Part shown: positions 1 to 6,480 of the stretch, piece after piece
Position numbering within the stretch: the stretch's first letter is position 1
Layout: each line of letters starts with the position of its first letter
Assembly (NCBI GenBank): GCA_020696395.1
Contig: JAEHCN010000005.1
Location: 1 to 35,241 of the forward strand
Source: Thermoplasmata archaeon
GTDB taxonomy: Archaea; Thermoplasmatota; Thermoplasmata; UBA10834
Direction: 5' to 3'
DNA length: 35,241 nucleotides
Notes under the pieces: model-generated
Databases searched by the model: none
Told to the model about the DNA's origin: nothing
Seen by the model: the letters and a program-made list of their open reading frames with translations, nothing else
Program-made: the position numbers and the translations under genes

Positions 1-1
1 G

Positions 2-967
2 GTGTCCGGCGCTCAGCTATGTGCGCTCAACACGGATGCGAAGCATCTGCTGGCCATACACGCGCCGAAGAAGATACTGATCGGTAAGAACGTGACGCGC
101 GGCCTCGGCGCCGGCGCCATTCCGCATGTTGGTGAGGCCGCTGCGAAGGAGAACGAGCGCGACATCCGCGACTTTCTAGAAGGGGCGAACATCGTGTTCA
201 TCACTGCGGGGATGGGCGGCGGCACCGGGACTGGGTCCGCGCACTTCGCCGCTCGACTCTCGAAGGATATGAGGGCTCTGACGATCGGGGTCGTCACATT
301 GCCCTTCAAGGCCGAGGGCGAGATGAGGATGGAGAATGCGATGGACGGCCTCGAGAAGCTGAGGCGGCTGTGCGACACGACGATCGTCATCCCGAACGAC
401 AAGCTGCTCGAACTCGTGCCGAAGCTGCCGGTCGAAGCGGCGTTCAAGGTGGCGGACGAGGTGCTCATGCAGACCATCAGAGGTCTGACGGAGATCATCA
501 CCAAGCCTGGGCTGGTCAATCTGGACTACAGCGACATCATGACCGTGATGAACGAGGGCGGCGTTGCCTTCGTCGGCATGGGTGAGTCCGACGACTCGGA
601 TGCCGAAGAGCGCATCCAAGAGGCCATCGACGAGGCCATGAGCTCCCCACTGCTCGGCGAGATCGACTTGAAGCAGGCCAAGGGTGCGCTGATCAGGGTG
701 GTTGGCGGACCGGACATGACCGTCTCAGAGGCGCAGAAGGCCGCAGAGGTCGTCGGCGAGAAGATAAGCAAGCACGCGCGGATCATTTGGGGATGCAGCG
801 TCGATCCTGACAACGAGGGACAGGTCAGGATATTGCTCATTGTCACGGGGGCGAGGGCCGAACTCCTGATGGGCAAGGACAACTCGCACAGCACCGTCGC
901 CGCAGCCGGAGGGAGTGCCTCGAGGTCATCCGCGTCAGATGACGATGGGATAGACTTCGTTCACTGA
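2..967 (+). CDS. ftsZ: Cell-division GTPase FtsZ (5' end outside window)
   Basis: This is the tubulin-like GTPase that polymerises into the cytokinetic ring at mid-cell. The window opens inside the gene: the first visible residues (SGAQLCALNTDAKHL) match the FtsZ stretch that normally follows the N-terminal glycine-rich loop, so roughly 40-50 residues are missing. The GTP-binding tubulin signature GGGTGTGS is at fragment residues 73-80. It is followed by the conserved region with MRMENAMDGLEKL and the IPNDKLLELV stretch. A low-complexity Ser/Asp linker ends in the short hydrophobic tail GIDFVH, the usual site for partner binding. The gene converges on the zinc-ribbon gene across a strong inverted repeat. 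Identity as FtsZ is secure. Which archaeal paralogue (FtsZ1 or FtsZ2) it is cannot be decided without an alignment. Confidence 0.97.
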   Translation: MSGAQLCALNTDAKHLLAIHAPKKILIGKNVTRGLGAGAIPHVGEAAAKENERDIRDFLEGANIVFITAGMGGGTGTGSAHFAARLSKDMRALTIGVVTLPFKAEGEMRMENAMDGLEKLRRLCDTTIVIPNDKLLELVPKLPVEAAFKVADEVLMQTIRGLTEIITKPGLVNLDYSDIMTVMNEGGVAFVGMGESDDSDAEERIQEAIDEAMSSPLLGEIDLKQAKGALIRVVGGPDMTVSEAQKAAEVVGEKISKHARIIWGCSVDPDNEGQVRILLIVTGARAELLMGKDNSHSTVAAAGGSASRSSASDDDGIDFVH

Positions 968-1011
968 AGACGGGAGCGACATCCGAGCGCAGAAACCTAT
1001 TAACATTCCAC

Positions 1012-1037
1012 GGCGGACACGTGTTTCCGTGTCCGCC
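1012..1037. terminator. Inverted repeat between convergent genes
   Basis: A perfect 10-bp stem (GGCGGACACG paired with CGTGTCCGCC) encloses a six-base loop. It lies 45 bases after the ftsZ stop and 6 bases beyond the stop of the minus-strand zinc-ribbon gene, so it could serve both transcripts. There is no long T-run on either side, so its role as a terminator or as a 3'-end stabilising hairpin is inferred from position and symmetry. Confidence 0.6.
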
Positions 1038-1042
1038 CCCCT

Positions 1043-2062
1043 TCAGCTCCTCACTCTTCTCTCGAGCTTCCCTTCCAGCGCCAGCTCGTCCGCGAACCTC
1101 GCGCCGCACTCGGGACAGAACTGGTCTTCGAGCTCTACGCTCGCGCCGCACTCGGAGCACTCCACCCCCGCGACTCTGTCCGCGAAGATCACCCCGCACT
1201 CGCACGTGAACGCATCCTTCGACACCCTCCTGCCACATGCTGGACATTCGCTTATCTCCTTGACGAACGAGTATCCGCAGATGGTGCATCTGAGTGAGGT
1301 CTCCGGTATCTCCGCGCCGCACTCCGGGCAGATCATGTTCCCCTCGCCGACCAGGAGCACGCCGCAATCGCACGTGCCGTCCTCATCGGAGACGATGCGA
1401 CCGCACTCGGGGCACTGGAACAGGTCCCCGGAGAACTCGGGTGAGAACACGACGCCGCATCTCCGGCAGAAGACATCCTCGTCCGAGAGCTTCGACCCGC
1501 ATTCGGGACACTGCAGCTCCCGCTGGTACATCGTGCAGTCGCAGGTCTCTCCGTCCAGCAACCTCCGGCCACAGATGTCACAGAACATCGCGGTGTCCGG
1601 CGCTTTGCTCACCTCGTCCCGCATGCCGAGATATGTCCTCTCGGTGATCTCCCCCAGGAGGAACCTCTCCTCCAGCAGGAACAGCTTGTCCTGCTTCGAG
1701 AGCCTTGCCGGCTTCACGGCAGGCATATCGGAGTCCACCACGTGCGGCCTCTGTTTGACGTACCCGAGCTCCTTGCCGCACGCCGGACATGCATTAGTAC
1801 GCATGGCGCACGAGTTGTGATATTGGTTCTCGCATCCGCAAAGCACGCTGGGCAGGTCCCTCTTTATCACGCCCAGGCAGATGCCGCACTTGGCCTGGCC
1901 CTTGATGCGTACGGCCTTCACCTGAGGCCGTGTGCGCACCTGCATCCTCCGGGCCGCTGCCCTGCGCATTCTCCCCTTGGGCACGGCGATCATGCGCGGC
2001 CTACTGGCCATCAGACCGCGACGGGACCAGGTCCGTCCAAGCAACCGACGGTTCTCCTTCAT
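1043..2062 (-). CDS. Multi-zinc-ribbon protein with RING-CH-like N-terminal cluster
   Basis: The function of this 339-residue soluble protein is unknown. After a basic N-terminus (many Arg/Lys in residues 1-55) comes an eight-ligand cluster ordered CxxC, CxC, HxxC, CxxC (CGIC, CGC, HNSC, CPAC). This order resembles RING-CH/RING-variant fingers. A SHOCT-like helix pair follows (FLLEERFLLGEITERTYL). Then come six zinc-ribbon-like modules, each a CxxC knuckle paired with CxxC or CxC (for example CDIC/CDC, CPEC/CRRC, CPEC/CDC, CPEC/CTIC, CPAC/CEC, CSEC/CPEC). The start at 2062 is chosen because GGGGAGG lies 9 bases upstream; an in-frame ATG at 2110 would overlap the divergent promoter. It could be a scaffold or nucleic-acid-binding protein. 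An E3-like role is only suggested by the cluster. Confidence 0.8.
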   Translation of the reverse strand: MKENRRLLGRTWSRRGLMASRPRMIAVPKGRMRRAAARRMQVRTRPQVKAVRIKGQAKCGICLGVIKRDLPSVLCGCENQYHNSCAMRTNACPACGKELGYVKQRPHVVDSDMPAVKPARLSKQDKLFLLEERFLLGEITERTYLGMRDEVSKAPDTAMFCDICGRRLLDGETCDCTMYQRELQCPECGSKLSDEDVFCRRCGVVFSPEFSGDLFQCPECGRIVSDEDGTCDCGVLLVGEGNMICPECGAEIPETSLRCTICGYSFVKEISECPACGRRVSKDAFTCECGVIFADRVAGVECSECGASVELEDQFCPECGARFADELALEGKLERRVRS

Positions 2063-2108
2063 GTGCCGCTTCCTCCCCGGAGAGGTTTCAGTAGATGGCC
2101 GGCATCTC

Positions 2109-2116
2109 ATATAAAT
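2109..2116. promoter_or_regulatory. Shared TATA box for two divergent genes
   Basis: The element ATATAAAT reads ATTTATAT on the other strand. On the plus strand it lies about 27 bases upstream of the ATG at 2140, the spacing of a leaderless archaeal transcript. On the minus strand transcription would start near 2086, leaving a leader of about 24 bases that contains the Shine-Dalgarno site of the zinc-ribbon gene. No other convincing TATA is visible in this short interval. Confidence 0.55.
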
Positions 2117-2139
2117 CCCCGGGAATCGATACGCGTGGC

Positions 2140-2673
2140 ATGTCTGTTAAGGACGCGGTGAATACTGTCGGCGGACTGATGGAGATATCCGCTCGGACGG
2201 CTCCCAAGGCCGCGGGGCAGGATTTCATAGAGGTCAAACTGGTCGACGAATCGGAGAGGGTGGCGCTCGGTACGGACATGATACAGGTGTCCAAGGAGCG
2301 CGCCATACCCGGGTTCGAACGTGACGGGCAGAACGTGCTGGATTCCGACGCAGTCCTGCTGATAGGTCTCCTGCCTCACAAGGGGATCGGCCTCGACTGC
2401 GGCGCCTGCGGCTTCGCAGGCTGCGAGGAGTTCAACAGCAGGTCACACAGCGGGGACTTCGAGGGACCGAGCTGTGCGATCCGGTTGCTGGACCTCGGGA
2501 TAGCGCTCGGGTCGGCGGCGAAGACGGCCATGGAGCACAACGTGGACAACCGCATAATGTACAGGATAGGCGTTTCCGCCAAGCGCCTCGGGATGGCCAA
2601 GTCCAGGCTCGTGCACGGCATTCCCCTATCGGTGAAGGGGAAGAACATATTCTTCGACCGCAGCAAGAAGTGA
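2140..2673 (+). CDS. DUF2148 ferredoxin-domain protein
   Basis: This 177-residue protein belongs to the DUF2148 family, which is widespread in archaea and anaerobic bacteria and has no assigned reaction. The family hallmark is present: a glycine- and cysteine-rich segment GLDCGACGFAGCEEF followed by a further cysteine in GPSCAIRLLDLG. These four cysteines are plausible ligands of an iron-sulfur cluster. The N-terminal half carries an alpha/beta segment with FIEVKLVDESE. The start at 2140 (MSVKDAVNTVGG) is preferred over 2095 because it sits at leaderless distance from the TATA box at 2109-2116; the earlier ATG would lie upstream of that box. The gene stands alone and converges on a phosphoesterase gene. 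Family membership is confident; role unknown. Confidence 0.85.
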   Translation: MSVKDAVNTVGGLMEISARTAPKAAGQDFIEVKLVDESERVALGTDMIQVSKERAIPGFERDGQNVLDSDAVLLIGLLPHKGIGLDCGACGFAGCEEFNSRSHSGDFEGPSCAIRLLDLGIALGSAAKTAMEHNVDNRIMYRIGVSAKRLGMAKSRLVHGIPLSVKGKNIFFDRSKK

Positions 2674-2687
2674 GAGGCTCCTCACTT
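2668..2687. terminator. Hairpin spanning two convergent stop codons
   Basis: AAGTGAG and CTCACTT form a perfect 7-bp stem around a six-base loop. The stem contains the TGA of the DUF2148 gene on the plus strand and the TGA of the phosphoesterase gene on the minus strand. The two coding regions are only 8 bases apart, so the hairpin sits at the 3' end of both transcripts. The terminator role is inferred from position. Confidence 0.45.
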
Positions 2688-3452
2688 CGCGCGAGCCGGC
2701 TTACGAACGACCGTCGGAGGGGTCCCGAGGTTCGTGCCGTCCATGAGATACGCCCGGGCCAACAGTGTATCGACCAGACCGTTCCGGAGGAGCGGGCCGA
2801 GCAGACCCCCTCCCGCATTGACCGGGCTCCCAGTTATGAGTGGGTTGAACGCGGGCACGATCACGAGTTCCTCCGGATGGCTGGAATACCGCCCGAGCAC
2901 CTTCTCCTTGACCAGCGGAGCCCTGTACCAGCACTTCTCGTTCATCCTGCCGCCCATCGAGTCCTCGAACAGCACCGACGGGTGCACATGCCCCATCACG
3001 AGCCTTCTACACGACATCGTTTTCTGCGAGGGCCACACATGACCATGGAATGCACCTGCCCCTTCTATCACAGTTCCCTGGGTGGCCGCCACTACGCATC
3101 CCTCCGGAACGACGTCCCTGAGCCCTCCGTCATGATTTCCGGGCGTGATCACGACTGCCTGGAAGACCCGCATCAGTTCCCGCATGACGTGCCTGATCTC
3201 GCGGTCCTCCCGCACGCTCGCGTGTGTTATCCTCTGCTTCACGTCTCCCAGTATCAGGAGTCTATCGGCGTGGGACGCGAGCGACTCCATCGTGGAGAGC
3301 ATTTTCGGCATCTGGTTGGGCACGTTGAACCCGGCCGCTCTCAGGGACGCCTCTATCCCTATGTGCAGGTCGGCTATGCATGCCCATCTTCGCTGGCCAG
3401 CGATGACGAGCGCTGGAATGTCGGGCAGAGGCTCCAGGTTCACGCCACGCAT
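2682..3452 (-). CDS. Metallophosphoesterase, COG1407 type
   Basis: This 256-residue protein is a predicted calcineurin-like phosphoesterase with a two-metal active site. The metal-binding motifs occur in the canonical order: ADLHIG near residue 28, LGDVK near 69, GNHDG near 106 and MGHVHPS near 153. The first motif and the overall length fit the archaeal COG1407 group, whose substrate is not established. The start has GTGGAG about 9 bases upstream. It follows the NnrDE/phosphoesterase pair on the same strand after 31 bases. That gap holds a short T-run (minus strand, around 3470-3475) which may end the upstream operon. Family is confident; substrate unknown. Confidence 0.85.
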   Translation of the reverse strand: MRGVNLEPLPDIPALVIAGQRRWACIADLHIGIEASLRAAGFNVPNQMPKMLSTMESLASHADRLLILGDVKQRITHASVREDREIRHVMRELMRVFQAVVITPGNHDGGLRDVVPEGCVVAATQGTVIEGAGAFHGHVWPSQKTMSCRRLVMGHVHPSVLFEDSMGGRMNEKCWYRAPLVKEKVLGRYSSHPEELVIVPAFNPLITGSPVNAGGGLLGPLLRNGLVDTLLARAYLMDGTNLGTPPTVVRKPARAK

Positions 3453-3483
3453 ACTGGTTGCTCCACGATAAAAAACTACTCCC

Positions 3484-4161
3484 CTATCTCCCGGCCGAAA
3501 GGCGAAGAGCCAGCATCATGGGCAGGCCGGCCCTCAGGATCGCCTCGGAAGCCTCCTCCACGGGATACTCCACCTTCATCAGCTGGCACGCCCGGGATTC
3601 GGTGTCGAGCAGCGCATAGCCCGCCCTAGGATCTCCGTCGCGCGGTTGCCCGACAGCCCCAGGGTTAATCACCATCCCAGCGGGGAAAGTCCGCGCGAAA
3701 GGGACATGGGTATGGCCCAGGATGACGAAAGCGCTCGAGCACCTGCGTAGGATCTCCGGGTCGACACTGTTCTCGTAGATGTACTCATCGCGGTTCGTGT
3801 CCGACCCGTGGTGCACGGATACCTGCTCTCGACCCGCATCGAAGCTTCCGAACGGCCTGAGCGACCCTAGGTATTTTCGGGAACTCTCGTCCAGCCGCTC
3901 GTTTGTCCAGAGCGCCGCGGCTGCGGCGTAGGGATTCATGCGGTACGTGTCTCTGGTCAGCGCGGCAGCGTCGTGGTTCCCCTCTATTGCGAGGTCAACC
4001 TCGTTGGAGATCCTCCTACAGCACTCGTTCGGGTGGGCCCCATACCCGACGATGTCTCCGGCGCAGACGATCGTGTCGGGCGCGAGGCCTGCGAACTCCT
4101 CGAGCACGACCTCCAACGCGAACAGGTTCGAGTGGATGTCGGAAACGACCCCTATCCTCAT
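3484..4161 (-). CDS. Metallophosphoesterase, YfcE/MJ0936-like
   Basis: This 225-residue predicted phosphodiesterase has SDIHSN at residues 7-12, then AGDIVGYG, EGNHD, and GHTHVPF, the ordered metal-ligand motifs of small calcineurin-like enzymes. NPGAVGQPRDGDPRAGYALLD near the C-terminus is typical of the YfcE/MJ0936 family, members of which hydrolyse phosphodiester model substrates in vitro. ATG at 4161 is chosen because it begins directly with the beta-strand MRIGVVSDIH. An in-frame GTG at 4170 is possible and would all but touch the nnrDE stop at 4172. Either way the gene is translationally close to nnrDE and probably shares its transcript. The true substrate is not evident from the sequence. 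Confidence 0.87.
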   Translation of the reverse strand: MRIGVVSDIHSNLFALEVVLEEFAGLAPDTIVCAGDIVGYGAHPNECCRRISNEVDLAIEGNHDAAALTRDTYRMNPYAAAAALWTNERLDESSRKYLGSLRPFGSFDAGREQVSVHHGSDTNRDEYIYENSVDPEILRRCSSAFVILGHTHVPFARTFPAGMVINPGAVGQPRDGDPRAGYALLDTESRACQLMKVEYPVEEASEAILRAGLPMMLALRLSAGR

Positions 4162-4171
4162 GCCACGCACT

Positions 4172-5629
4172 TCATTCGAGGTTGTCGTACTCGTATCTTC
4201 TGAGAACGATCGGTATCTTGTCGATCACGTCAGTGGCAACCAGGCCGTAGCTCTTCTCCTCGAAGGCAAGGTCCCCCGCGAGCCCCATCGCGAAGGCCCC
4301 GATCCTTGCGGCATGGAACGGCTTCGCCCCCTGCGCTATCATTCCAGCGACAAGGCCTGTGAGGACATCTCCCGTTCCCCCGACTGCGAGAGCGTTGTTG
4401 CCGGTTCTGTTCAGCTTGACCATCCCGCCGTCGCTGATCACATCCATCGGGCCCTTCAGCAGTATGACCGCCCTCAGCCTCGCCGCTGCCTCCTTGACCT
4501 TCTCGCCTCTCTTCGCAGGGTCGTCGGTCCCAAGAGCCTTGCCCGTGAGCCTCTTGAACTCGTTCGCGTGTGGTGTGATCACGACCTGTTTGTGCCTCAG
4601 CATCTGCGGCTTGGATCCGCACGCTGCGATGGCATCGGCGTCTATCACCATCGGTTTTGTGCACTTAGGGACGAACATCTGCACCGTCCTCAGCGTCTCA
4701 GGTGCGGAGCCGAGCCCTGGGCCGATCGCGACCACGTCGGCCTCCTTTGCCATCGAAAGCAGGTCCTGCACATGCCCCTCCTGCAGGATATCTCCTTCGA
4801 GTGAGCGTACGATCAGGTGTGGTGAGTGGACCGACACGGGGAGGGCCGCCGGCTCGGGCGTCGCGACGAACACGAGGTCAACGCCCGACCTCATGGCGGC
4901 CATGCCCGTGAAGGCAGGCGCTCCGGTGTACGGGCCGCCCCCTATCACCAGGACGCGCCCCGCATCCCCTTTGTGGGCGTCCGACTTCCTACGCGGCAGC
5001 AGCGAGAAGTCCCCGGGGCCGCAGTAGGTCTGCGCGTCCTCGGGAATGCCAATGTCCGCCACGATTATCTTGCCGGAGTTCTTCCGGTTCATCCCGGCCT
5101 TCGCTGCGTGGAAAGTCACGGTAGCCTGGGGGCGTACCTTCAGTTCCGAAGGCCAGCCCGACGGCACGTCGACGCTCACGACGGACTTCCTAGACCTGTT
5201 CAGCTTCCTGATGACCCCAGCGGCTGGTTCGCGCGGTTTGCCCTTCAGACCGATTCCGAACATCGCATCGATGACGACGTCGCATTCCCTGATGTCGAAA
5301 GCCTTGATCCCTGTGGCCAGCGGTCTCACCCTGTGAAGGTTCATCGAGGCGATGTCAGAGGACGCTCCGTCCTCCGGGTCCAGGAGATGTACGGTGACTG
5401 GCATCGTCCGTGTCAGGTGTCTCGCAGCGACAAAGCCGTCGCCGCCGTTGTTGCCTTTGCCGCATAGCACGGCGATCCTTGTCTTGGATGGGTAGCTGTC
5501 GGCCACATACCTGGCCACTGCTGCCCCAGCGTTCTCCATGAGCGTGATGGTCGTCACTCCGAGGTGCCGAGAGTTGATGTCGAGAACCTTGACTTCCTCT
5601 GAAGGAATGGGGCTTCTTTCCACGGCCAT
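4172..5629 (-). CDS. nnrDE: Bifunctional NAD(P)H-hydrate repair enzyme
   Basis: This enzyme repairs damaged NADH/NADPH hydrates: the N-terminal domain epimerises R- and S-NAD(P)HX and the C-terminal domain dehydrates the S form using ADP or ATP. The 485 residues match the usual fused length. The epimerase domain shows GKGNNGGDGF at residues 57-66 and SVDVPSGW near 152. The dehydratase domain begins near HKGDAGRVLVIGG (219-231). It contains the ribokinase-like signature NNALAVGGTGDVLTG (411-425), with Asp421 as probable catalytic base. A TATA box (TATTAAAT on the plus strand, 5648-5655) lies about 23 bases upstream of the ATG, so the mRNA is probably leaderless. The gene leads a minus-strand unit that continues into a phosphoesterase. 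Confidence 0.96.
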   Translation of the reverse strand: MAVERSPIPSEEVKVLDINSRHLGVTTITLMENAGAAVARYVADSYPSKTRIAVLCGKGNNGGDGFVAARHLTRTMPVTVHLLDPEDGASSDIASMNLHRVRPLATGIKAFDIRECDVVIDAMFGIGLKGKPREPAAGVIRKLNRSRKSVVSVDVPSGWPSELKVRPQATVTFHAAKAGMNRKNSGKIIVADIGIPEDAQTYCGPGDFSLLPRRKSDAHKGDAGRVLVIGGGPYTGAPAFTGMAAMRSGVDLVFVATPEPAALPVSVHSPHLIVRSLEGDILQEGHVQDLLSMAKEADVVAIGPGLGSAPETLRTVQMFVPKCTKPMVIDADAIAACGSKPQMLRHKQVVITPHANEFKRLTGKALGTDDPAKRGEKVKEAAARLRAVILLKGPMDVISDGGMVKLNRTGNNALAVGGTGDVLTGLVAGMIAQGAKPFHAARIGAFAMGLAGDLAFEEKSYGLVATDVIDKIPIVLRRYEYDNLE

Positions 5630-5647
5630 TCGGATGGGTCAATGGCG

Positions 5648-5655
5648 TATTAAAT
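5648..5655 (-). promoter_or_regulatory. TATA box of nnrDE
   Basis: On the minus strand the sequence reads ATTTAATA. It is centred about 22-23 bases upstream of the nnrDE start codon at 5629, close to the spacing expected for archaeal leaderless transcription. The assignment rests on sequence and distance only. Confidence 0.5.
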
Positions 5656-5722
5656 CTGCCGAGCCCAGACGGTCGTCCGGGGCGCGGTTCAAATAGCCCA
5701 GATGACGCGGCCCAGAAAAGAA

Positions 5723-5730
5723 CTAAATAT
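5723..5730 (+). promoter_or_regulatory. TATA-like box of the DUF211 gene
   Basis: CTAAATAT precedes the GTG start at 5774 by about 45 bases. Transcription would begin near 5752 and leave a short leader containing AGGGA about 8 bases before the start. Moderate match only. Confidence 0.4.
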
Positions 5731-5773
5731 GAAGACTTCGTAGTCCTCAGCGTCTTTGGCAGGGAATGCATAA

Positions 5774-6064
5774 GTGACTGAGATAAAGAGGTTAGTCCTC
5801 GATGTGCTCAAGCCCCACCATCCCACGATTATCGAGATGGCCCACAGGATAAGTGTTTTGAAAGGCGTCTCCGGAGTGAATTGCACCCTGGAGGAGGTCG
5901 ACAGGGAGACCGAGAGCGTGAAGATCACGATCGAAGGCTCGTCGATCGACTTCGACTGCATAGAAGAGACGATATCCGACTGCGGCGCAGTGATTCACTC
6001 GGTTGACAGCGTATCGGCGGGGAAGGAGCTCGTGGAAGAGGTGGAGACCCCACAGGACCGGTAG
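5774..6064 (+). CDS. DUF211 family protein
   Basis: This 96-residue protein of the archaeal DUF211 family is recognised by its N-terminal signature [21 protein letters not shown] and by [17 protein letters not shown]. Characterised family members (for example MTH889) form small alpha/beta, ferredoxin-like oligomers. The biological role is unknown. The start is a GTG with AGGGA about 8 bases upstream; the nearby ATG at 5766 is closed by an in-frame TGA after three codons and is not used. The gene lies between divergent nnrDE and convergent srp19 and appears monocistronic. The C-terminus is acidic and ends 7 bases from the srp19 stop. Confidence 0.9.
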   Translation: MTEIKRLVLDVLKPHHPTIIEMAHRISVLKGVSGVNCTLEEVDRETESVKITIEGSSIDFDCIEETISDCGAVIHSVDSVSAGKELVEEVETPQDR

Positions 6065-6071
6065 GCGACGA

Positions 6072-6365
6072 TTACTGCTTGGGCAGCTCCTTGAGCTTAT
6101 GAGCCACCTTTGAGACCAGTTCGGCCTTCTTCAGCTTGGGCTCGACCAGGACCCTCCCTTCCTTCCTGTACCAGAACCGGGGGTAGGACTTCTCGAGCTC
6201 CAGTATGCAGTCCAGTTTGAGGGACCTCGCGGCGTCGTACAGCATCCTCGCGGACGGCGCTTCGACGGCATCCTTCTTCGGTATCTTCCGGCCGGAGGTT
6301 CGGCTGACGCGCGAGTCGAAGTACGACGGCCACAGGACAATGGCCTTCTCAGGGTCAACAGTCAT
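6072..6365 (-). CDS. srp19: Signal recognition particle protein SRP19
   Basis: SRP19 binds helices 6 and 8 of the 7S RNA and promotes SRP54 loading, so it works in co-translational targeting to the membrane. The 97-residue protein has the family pattern: IVLWPSYFDSRVSRTSGRKIPK at the N-terminus, then VEAPSARMLYDAARSL, and EKSYPRFWYRKEGRVLV before a Lys-rich tail. These include the Arg/Lys and Tyr residues that contact RNA in known structures. The length is normal for archaeal SRP19. A TATA-like AGTATTAGA lies around 6398-6408 on the minus strand, about 35 bases from the start. No 7S RNA gene was identified in this window. Confidence 0.96.
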   Translation of the reverse strand: MTVDPEKAIVLWPSYFDSRVSRTSGRKIPKKDAVEAPSARMLYDAARSLKLDCILELEKSYPRFWYRKEGRVLVEPKLKKAELVSKVAHKLKELPKQ

Positions 6366-6440
6366 CGGCTATCCGATTTGCCAACGTCCCTCCTGTATCT
6401 AATACTAACGGTCTGGGCATGATAATCCGGTCAGTTTGCA

Positions 6441-6449
6441 ACTTTTATC
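6441..6449 (+). promoter_or_regulatory. TATA box of the tldDE operon
   Basis: ACTTTTATC lies about 36 bases upstream of the tldD ATG. The predicted transcription start (around 6470) falls inside the palindrome at 6460-6473. Confidence 0.5.
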
Positions 6450-6459
6450 TACTGCGATA

Positions 6460-6473
6460 CGGTTCTAGAACCG
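6460..6473. promoter_or_regulatory. Perfect 14-bp palindrome at the tldD transcription start
   Basis: CGGTTCTAGAACCG is a perfect dyad with no spacer. It lies between the TATA box and the start codon of tldD, over the expected transcription start, where a dimeric repressor would block initiation. The operator role is inferred; no regulator gene adjoins it. Confidence 0.4.
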
Positions 6474-6480
6474 GGGAAGA

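Noticed and set aside
5690-5712. tRNA-like box GGTTCAAAT upstream of the DUF211 gene
   Set aside because: No acceptor, anticodon or D-stem can be formed around it.
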